Below are positions 21,104 through 21,162 of a DNA stretch of 21,162 nucleotides, piece after piece (the stretch's first letter is position 1; each line of letters begins with the position of its first letter). The position numbers and the translations under genes were made by a program. The notes below the pieces were generated by a model. That model ran no database searches. It saw only the letters and a list, made by a program, of their open reading frames with translations, and was not told the DNA's origin. Source of the DNA: Pseudomonadota bacterium (GTDB lineage: Bacteria > Desulfobacterota > Desulfobulbia > Desulfobulbales > SURF-16); contig JAUVQZ010000017.1 of assembly GCA_030597865.1 (NCBI GenBank), forward strand, positions 1-21,162, given 5' to 3'.

Positions 21104-21162
21104 CATCGTCGAGTTCAAAGACCTGAAGGTGGTTGATGACGAGGAGAACTTCGTCTCCTATG
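21096..21162 (+). CDS. fliH: FliH N-terminus, flagellar export regulator (cut by window end)
   Basis: A TTG start at 21096, overlapping the fliG stop by 8 nt, opens a frame reading SSIVEFKDLKVVDDEENFVS up to the window end. GAGGGGAGGA at 21081-21090 is a good ribosome-binding site about 5 nt before it. Position after fliG is where fliH normally lies, and FliH holds and regulates the export ATPase FliI. Only 22 codons are visible, so the call rests mainly on gene order. Confidence 0.65.
   Translation, partial: MSSIVEFKDLKVVDDEENFVSY

Noticed and set aside
1..21162. Defence system, CRISPR array, prophage or insertion sequence
   Set aside because: No regular CRISPR-type spacing, transposase, integrase, toxin-antitoxin or nuclease pair was recognised; all large genes belong to housekeeping or motility families apart from one TPR protein.

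Overview
The window looks like a chromosomal segment of a Gram-negative, flagellated, probably anaerobic bacterium, most plausibly of the Desulfobacterota (former Deltaproteobacteria). The grounds are a two-subunit class I (Fe-S) fumarase, a Vibrio-like PomA/PomB stator, a polar-flagellum style FleQ-like plus NtrC-like sigma-54 regulatory pair, and an ftsE-ftsX-envC-ctpA division/peptidoglycan cluster. This placement rests on family recognition only, not on a database search. Coding density is high, and genes read cleanly without frameshifts. No tRNA, rRNA, CRISPR array, prophage or insertion sequence was seen.

Layout. 1-1954: the end of ruvC, then ruvA and ruvB (Holliday junction resolution). 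2024-2857: panB (pantothenate synthesis). 2980-5116: a motility operon of pomA, pomB and a PilZ-domain protein, joining the flagellar stator to a likely c-di-GMP receptor. 5117-5496: a gene-free stretch with strong RNA-like secondary structure. 5497-7020: fumarase alpha and beta subunits, separated by a degenerate repeat. 7021-7317: a cluster of REP-like repeats in 23-bp periodicity, then a perfect 56-bp palindrome acting as a bidirectional terminator. 7318-11826 (minus strand): ftsE-ftsX-envC-ctpA in transcription order. 11827-12238: a divergent control region.

12239-21162 is a flagellar regulation and basal-body block: a FleQ/FlrA-like sigma-54 activator without the usual N-terminal domain, an exported TPR protein of unknown function, an NtrC/FlrC-like response regulator, then flgB-flgC-fliE-fliF-fliG-fliH (fliH is cut by the window end). 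Two good sigma-54 (-24/-12) promoters lie before flgB and before fliF, which fits control by the two activators encoded just upstream.

The genes are mostly known families. The parts that deserve a second look are the regulator/TPR/response-regulator trio that lacks an adjacent sensor kinase, the PilZ protein encoded with the stator, the structured 380-bp gap before the fumarase, the duplicated -24 element before fliF, poly-G tracts in two motility-linked genes, and the perfect palindrome. I did not find a clearly new multi-gene system.
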